Shown here: positions 22,294 through 26,214 of the stretch, piece by piece
How the letters are laid out: the number at the start of each line of letters is the position of its first letter
Position numbering within the stretch: position 1 is the first letter of the stretch
Assembly: GCA_964542875.1 (NCBI GenBank)
Contig: CAZIWA010000078.1
Coordinates: 1 to 26,214, forward strand
Source of the DNA: CAZGOM01 sp964542875
GTDB lineage: Bacteria; Planctomycetota; Phycisphaerae; Phycisphaerales; Phycisphaeraceae
Length of the DNA stretch: 26,214 nucleotides
Reading direction: 5' to 3'
The notes under the pieces: model-generated
Told to the model about the DNA's origin: nothing
Database searches by the model: none
The model's input: only the letters and a program-made list of their open reading frames with translations
Program-made: the position numbers and the translations under genes

Positions 22294-22534
22294 TTTGGGA
22301 TGCAGGCACAGGGGGAAATCGATGGCGGAAAGAGAAGCCAAGGAGCGATTAAGATGAGGATACGGCTTTGGTGCCCAAAGCACCCTCAAAATAATATATG
22401 TCTGTACATTCTAATCATTTGTTGTATTTTATATGACGGTTGGCATTTTATTGATCGTATCGGCATGTTAAAGATTTCGTCGTGTGAATGTGGCGTGTCG
22501 TAAAGTGAGCAATGCTTCAATACCGGGAGGTTTT
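22294..22534. other. AT-rich promoter region of the large membrane-protein gene
   Basis: No gene here. From about 22380 the sequence is strongly AT-rich, unlike the rest of the window. Possible promoter elements include TGTACA with TATTTT 16 bases later around 22403-22430, and TTGGCA near 22440. None is convincing alone. Confidence 0.3.
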
Positions 22535-25500
22535 ATGTCGCTTTTTTTGAGCGCATTTTGTTTGGCAGTGTTATGGTTTGCCTGCCGGCTTGTTTTGAAT
22601 AGTCGGATTATTCAAGTACAACCGGGTAAATCCAAGGTTACGACTATTTTCGTACGCAGTTTGATGAATGCCGTCGGATCAATAGCGTTGGTGGGTTGCA
22701 TTGTCTATCTGATCGTGGGATTGATGTTTTTGGTGATTCAAGCATTTTTAAACCCGACCACTCCCGAGCAAGCAGTTGCGCTGTTACGAAAAACCCAGGA
22801 ATGGGCGGAGCGGGTTGAACAGATCAGCACATACTGGGCCTGGTTCGTATTCGCGCTTTTTTCTTGTGGGATTTTTCTGATTGGGCGTACTTACAGGTCT
22901 GCCGAGCGCCGGATTCACGCGGCCTATGAAAAGGCCGTAAGTGATGTCAATGCTCGGATCATCAACCAGATCGAGCGGAATGACCCATTGCTTGAACCGT
23001 TGGAGCCGACGTCTGAAATGACGGTGCTGACCAACAAAATGCTGGAAAACGACAGGGCGTACGGACCCGTGCCGGGTGAAAACACTGCTGCTGCGGCAGC
23101 TCGTGAAGAAAAATATAAAGAGGCTCAGTATCGTCTTCGGTTGGAGATCCAAAGCATCGACAGGCAGCGTCGATTGGAAAGTAAAAAGGCAGAGATTGAT
23201 GAAGAAGCCGAGAAAAACTTTCGAAGTAGTTCAGCGGGAGGTTCGTTGTCATCACGTCTGACCGGATGGGTGTTGGCAGACGATCTACGCCTGGGTATCA
23301 GGCATGGGTCAAAAGCATTGGCCCTTGCATCGCTGGTGTTGACGTTCCTCTCGTTGATTGCAATGACCAGCGGGATCTTGGGCAATCAACTTCGCATGCA
23401 AGTGGTGTTGCTCGACCAGCGACTTGTGGAGCTTTCGTCTGAGGAAGTGGACAAGCAGTGGCAAAAGGTGACTGAAAAGCGAGATGTTTCTGATAAATCA
23501 TCTGATCCTGAAGAATTGGACAACAGGAGTACTCCGCCTTCTGATGACGACGCTATTAGATACCTCGCCCGGGTTTTTGTGCAGCAGAGCCGGGAGCAGC
23601 CGTGGGGGAATCCACCGCAATCGTCATCTGATTGGAACGGGCCAAGCAAGGGGCCGGCTCGCAAGCCCCCTCCGTCGGCTGAAGGCTCTTTGCGCACGCA
23701 AGAGGTTCGGCGCGCCATTCTTGAAAGTTACGCAAAAGACTTTCATGAGTCACCTTCTGTTGCTGTTTCTGAGACGCCGATAAAAGCCTCAGCCAAGACA
23801 GAGCCCGGGGTGCGGGTTGTTACCGAAATATTCAGCAAAGCCTCAAGCGTGCCGGAAGAAGAAACGCTGCTGGGCAAATATGTTCAAGAGCGGATTCGGA
23901 AGGAAGTGGTTGGAACTTCGGCTTGGCCTAGGCTGGCGAAGAAAGCCAAAAAAGAACTGATCCAGGAATTAGAGAATGCGGGCATCAAAAATCCGCGTGC
24001 TGCCCATCTTGAGGCAAAAGATGCCTTGCGTGAGACATTTGTCGGGTTTGTCGCCAAGGCCCTTCCGGGGGAAGGGCCTGTGTGGGATGTGACGAAGGAA
24101 GTTTTAAGTCCAATCGTAGAAAACTTTTTGGAGAGATACGCCGACAAGACGTTTAAAAAATTTATTAGTTTGTCGCTGAATAACAAAGTGCCCACCAATG
24201 ACGCCGCACGCGAGGCGATTGCTTACGATCGAATGCGTCCGTTGATGGCAAGGGGCAAAGTGTTTCAAATGCGAGAAGTAAGCAATCGTCTGCCCGACGA
24301 TGTACAAGTTGCTTTGGCATTGAACATCAAAGACCGTCCGCCCACTCTTGAGCAATTCAGATCCACGACGGCTTTGGTGCCCGGATCCAAGAAAGATGCT
24401 GTGGTGCTGAAAAATACCGTGACGTTTGATGAGTGGTTTCCTGGAACCGTTGATGGCCCAATGGCCGCAGCAGGCAGGTTTGCTCAAGGATTGACGTCTG
24501 AGAAGGTGCGGCAGGATCAATCAGCGCGTTTTAAGTGGACTCGAGATTTTGGACGTGTGGATGGCTGGAGCGATGTGGGTGGCGTTGTCTTGGGGCAGCC
24601 GCCTAGAACCCCTGTTTCTCCGTTGGATATCGTCAACCTGACGTGGGTTCAAAATGACGGCAAATTGAAGCTGATGCTCACCTTCAGAAATGATTCCACG
24701 ATTACCTTGGACCGTGAGTTTGAGGCGTCAACCGTCCGGCAAGCGCTGGCTTTTGCTGCTGATGGAAGACCCTTGGCGATCACTATAATGTCTGCCCCGC
24801 CGTTTGGTCAGCACAGGATCATCATTCATCCGGCTCTTGTCGATACTCAACTGGGTAATGATATGATTACTCTGGATAAATTGGTATTTGACCAAGCTCT
24901 TACCAGTTCGGATGAAGATTATAAGCGAGTTGCAGAGCAAGCCCATGCAGAAGTATTCATTTATAAATATATCCAAATGTGTCGGTATCTTCTGATTTCA
25001 GAGGTAATTAAAAGCCTTTCCGAATCAGATAGGAAGGTATTAAGCGAAATACTAGAAAAGAAGATTAAAAGCTATTCAATTAAAGCAATTTATTTGGATG
25101 ATGATGAGTTGGCAAAAGCCTTGAAAATAATACAGTCGAATGACAAAATAAATCTTAGTGTGATTGTTAGGTCTGGTGTGTTTGATTCTGGGATCATTCG
25201 GTTAATTAAAAGGTATGACAACCTTCCCAGTATTGTCGTATTTCAAAGTTATTTGGCAATAGAATTTGCACGGGAACTAAAAGGCCGTAATAGAGCGTTG
25301 ATTGAGGATAAAATCAATGCTTGGTTTGTGCCGCCTTACCCTGGTGGGCAACTTGTCTCGGGTATACGCGACGAGTCTTTCGCGTGCGATTCAAATTTGG
25401 ACTTTCTCCGGCTTCCTGACAAATCGCTGCCGATTACAGACCTGCGCCCGCTTTATTTCAAATTTCAATTGGCGCTGGACACTTCCGGCAGTGATGTTGG

Positions 25501-26071
25501 TATCGCGCCGATTGTGTTTACGCAGTTTGATAAGCGCATTCGGGATCGCCTCATGGATTACTTAAACAGCAGCCAAAGGGATCGGGAAGTTTTCGAGCGG
25601 ATGAGGGAACTTACTGTGTTGCAGCGCCTTTTCCGGATGGCGTTGGCTGGTCACTTGGGAGCGGATTTTCCACTTGAGCGGCTTGTGGACCTTTCAACTG
25701 CAACACAGGGCGCGGTGAAAAAAGTAAAGACCCCTCGGTGGGATAAAAAGGACAAGGAGATGTCCCTCGCTTTAACCTTCCGTCGAATATTGACGGAAGT
25801 TCCAGCAATCATTCAGCAAAAAAAGACAGGTGCTTCAGCATCTGAGTCAGCCAAAATCCTAGAGCTTGAGGCTTTGGTGAAAACGATTTTGGACAGCAAG
25901 GATGACACACAATTTTGGAAGGCGGTGGAGTCCTTGGCGCAAGCGCCGCTTCTCACCAGTCTTGCCAATGGGAAGGACAGGACAGAATTAAACCAATTAT
26001 CCCTCAGCTTGTTGAGTTTTGCCGAGAGTGCGCTGGAATTGCATGAGATTCAAGAGGTAGACGCAGAATAG
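22535..26071 (+). CDS. Large membrane protein of unknown function
   Basis: A 1,178-residue protein I do not recognise. ATG 22535 follows GGGAGG by 4 bases; a GTG start 17 codons earlier has no ribosome site. Hydrophobic segments lie at about residues 2-21, 45-71, 100-117 and 261-284. Between the third and fourth is a charged, probably coiled-coil stretch (about 185-228). Residues from 285 to the end, about 890, form a large soluble part that is Ser/Pro-rich and low-complexity near 310-400 and then mostly helical with beta patches (DFGRVDGWSDVGGVVLG near 665). No Walker, protease, nuclease or kinase motif is visible. Codon use is far less GC-biased than in its neighbours, most strongly around 24840-25330. 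It stands alone on its strand between 17-bp repeats, suggesting acquired DNA. Confidence 0.85.
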   Translation: MSLFLSAFCLAVLWFACRLVLNSRIIQVQPGKSKVTTIFVRSLMNAVGSIALVGCIVYLIVGLMFLVIQAFLNPTTPEQAVALLRKTQEWAERVEQISTYWAWFVFALFSCGIFLIGRTYRSAERRIHAAYEKAVSDVNARIINQIERNDPLLEPLEPTSEMTVLTNKMLENDRAYGPVPGENTAAAAAREEKYKEAQYRLRLEIQSIDRQRRLESKKAEIDEEAEKNFRSSSAGGSLSSRLTGWVLADDLRLGIRHGSKALALASLVLTFLSLIAMTSGILGNQLRMQVVLLDQRLVELSSEEVDKQWQKVTEKRDVSDKSSDPEELDNRSTPPSDDDAIRYLARVFVQQSREQPWGNPPQSSSDWNGPSKGPARKPPPSAEGSLRTQEVRRAILESYAKDFHESPSVAVSETPIKASAKTEPGVRVVTEIFSKASSVPEEETLLGKYVQERIRKEVVGTSAWPRLAKKAKKELIQELENAGIKNPRAAHLEAKDALRETFVGFVAKALPGEGPVWDVTKEVLSPIVENFLERYADKTFKKFISLSLNNKVPTNDAAREAIAYDRMRPLMARGKVFQMREVSNRLPDDVQVALALNIKDRPPTLEQFRSTTALVPGSKKDAVVLKNTVTFDEWFPGTVDGPMAAAGRFAQGLTSEKVRQDQSARFKWTRDFGRVDGWSDVGGVVLGQPPRTPVSPLDIVNLTWVQNDGKLKLMLTFRNDSTITLDREFEASTVRQALAFAADGRPLAITIMSAPPFGQHRIIIHPALVDTQLGNDMITLDKLVFDQALTSSDEDYKRVAEQAHAEVFIYKYIQMCRYLLISEVIKSLSESDRKVLSEILEKKIKSYSIKAIYLDDDELAKALKIIQSNDKINLSVIVRSGVFDSGIIRLIKRYDNLPSIVVFQSYLAIEFARELKGRNRALIEDKINAWFVPPYPGGQLVSGIRDESFACDSNLDFLRLPDKSLPITDLRPLYFKFQLALDTSGSDVGIAPIVFTQFDKRIRDRLMDYLNSSQRDREVFERMRELTVLQRLFRMALAGHLGADFPLERLVDLSTATQGAVKKVKTPRWDKKDKEMSLALTFRRILTEVPAIIQQKKTGASASESAKILELEALVKTILDSKDDTQFWKAVESLAQAPLLTSLANGKDRTELNQLSLSLLSFAESALELHEIQEVDAE

Positions 26072-26159
26072 GGCGCCAGTTCCCTGTTCGACTCTAATCT
26101 TACGCTGTAATGTCGATTTTGAGACTGTTTCTTTACGAGTCCATCGGAGGGGGTTCATT

Positions 26160-26176
26160 GGGCGGGGTTCAGCGGG
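26160..26176. repeat. 17-bp direct repeat, right copy
   Basis: Identical to 22277-22293. The minus-strand stop codon of the truncated right-edge gene (26169-26171) lies inside this repeat. Confidence 0.65.
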
Positions 26177-26214
26177 GAATGTCCCAGGGGGAGGTGTCGA
26201 GGTTGGCGTTCATG
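26169..26214 (-). CDS. C-terminal fragment of a minus-strand gene (cut by window edge)
   Basis: The last 14 codons before TGA read MNANLDTSPWDIPR on the minus strand, and 12 of 13 codons after the Met end in G or C, as expected of a native gene. The frame runs off the right edge, so the Met is probably internal. If the 22.3-26.2 kb segment is an insertion, this gene would originally have been directly upstream of the ABC permease and could be its ATPase; the few residues seen cannot show that. Confidence 0.45.
   Translation of the reverse strand, partial: MNANLDTSPWDIPR

Noticed and set aside
1..26214. tRNA, rRNA, CRISPR array, insertion sequence or integrase gene
   Set aside because: I looked for cloverleaf ends, regularly spaced repeats and transposase-like proteins and found none.

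Overview
The window (about 26 kb, GC-rich except near its right end) looks like chromosomal DNA of a Planctomycetota bacterium, probably close to Phycisphaerae. The clues are a pseudopilin with the H-X9-DG signature typical of planctomycetes, a eukaryote-type UDP-sugar pyrophosphorylase, tandem lipoprotein serpins, a secretin/STN-like exported protein and strong GC bias at third codon positions. This placement is inference from gene content; no rRNA or other marker is present.

Layout. 54-3577 (-): aldo/keto reductase followed by two lipoprotein serpins. 3696-5496 (+): two exported proteins of unknown role, divergent from the reductase. 5588-10067 (-): a five-gene operon with UbiA-type prenyltransferase, ThiD2-ThiE fusion, YcfL-like lipoprotein, multipass membrane protein and NAD(P)H-hydrate dehydratase, closed by a terminator. 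10274-10660 (+): a small SnoaL/NTF2-like protein behind a promoter overlapped by an inverted repeat. 10893-13817 (-): full-length glycine decarboxylase GcvP. 13818-14689: a long non-coding stretch holding a strong candidate small RNA with three hairpins and three C-tracts. 14690-15937 (+): an exported protein. 16041-17168 (-): an H-X9-DG pseudopilin and a small membrane-anchored protein, preceded by a clear cobalamin riboswitch with its own promoter. 17619-17634: a perfect 16-bp parS-type palindrome. 17947-19407 (+): UDP-sugar pyrophosphorylase. 19605-22212 (-): ABC-2 permease and M50 site-2 protease. 22535-26071 (+): one very large membrane protein of unknown function in lower-GC DNA, bracketed by 17-bp direct repeats; the right-hand repeat overlaps the stop codon of a cut-off minus-strand gene.

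How parts work together. The thiamin (ThiD2-ThiE) and NAD(P)H-repair (NnrD) genes form a cofactor-housekeeping operon with a prenyltransferase. The B12 riboswitch, pseudopilin and small membrane protein form a compact unit ending in a terminator, which suggests a surface or envelope function repressed when cobalamin is plentiful. The most notable non-coding signals are the C-loop RNA, the riboswitch-pseudopilin pairing and the parS site. No tRNA, rRNA, CRISPR array or insertion sequence was found.
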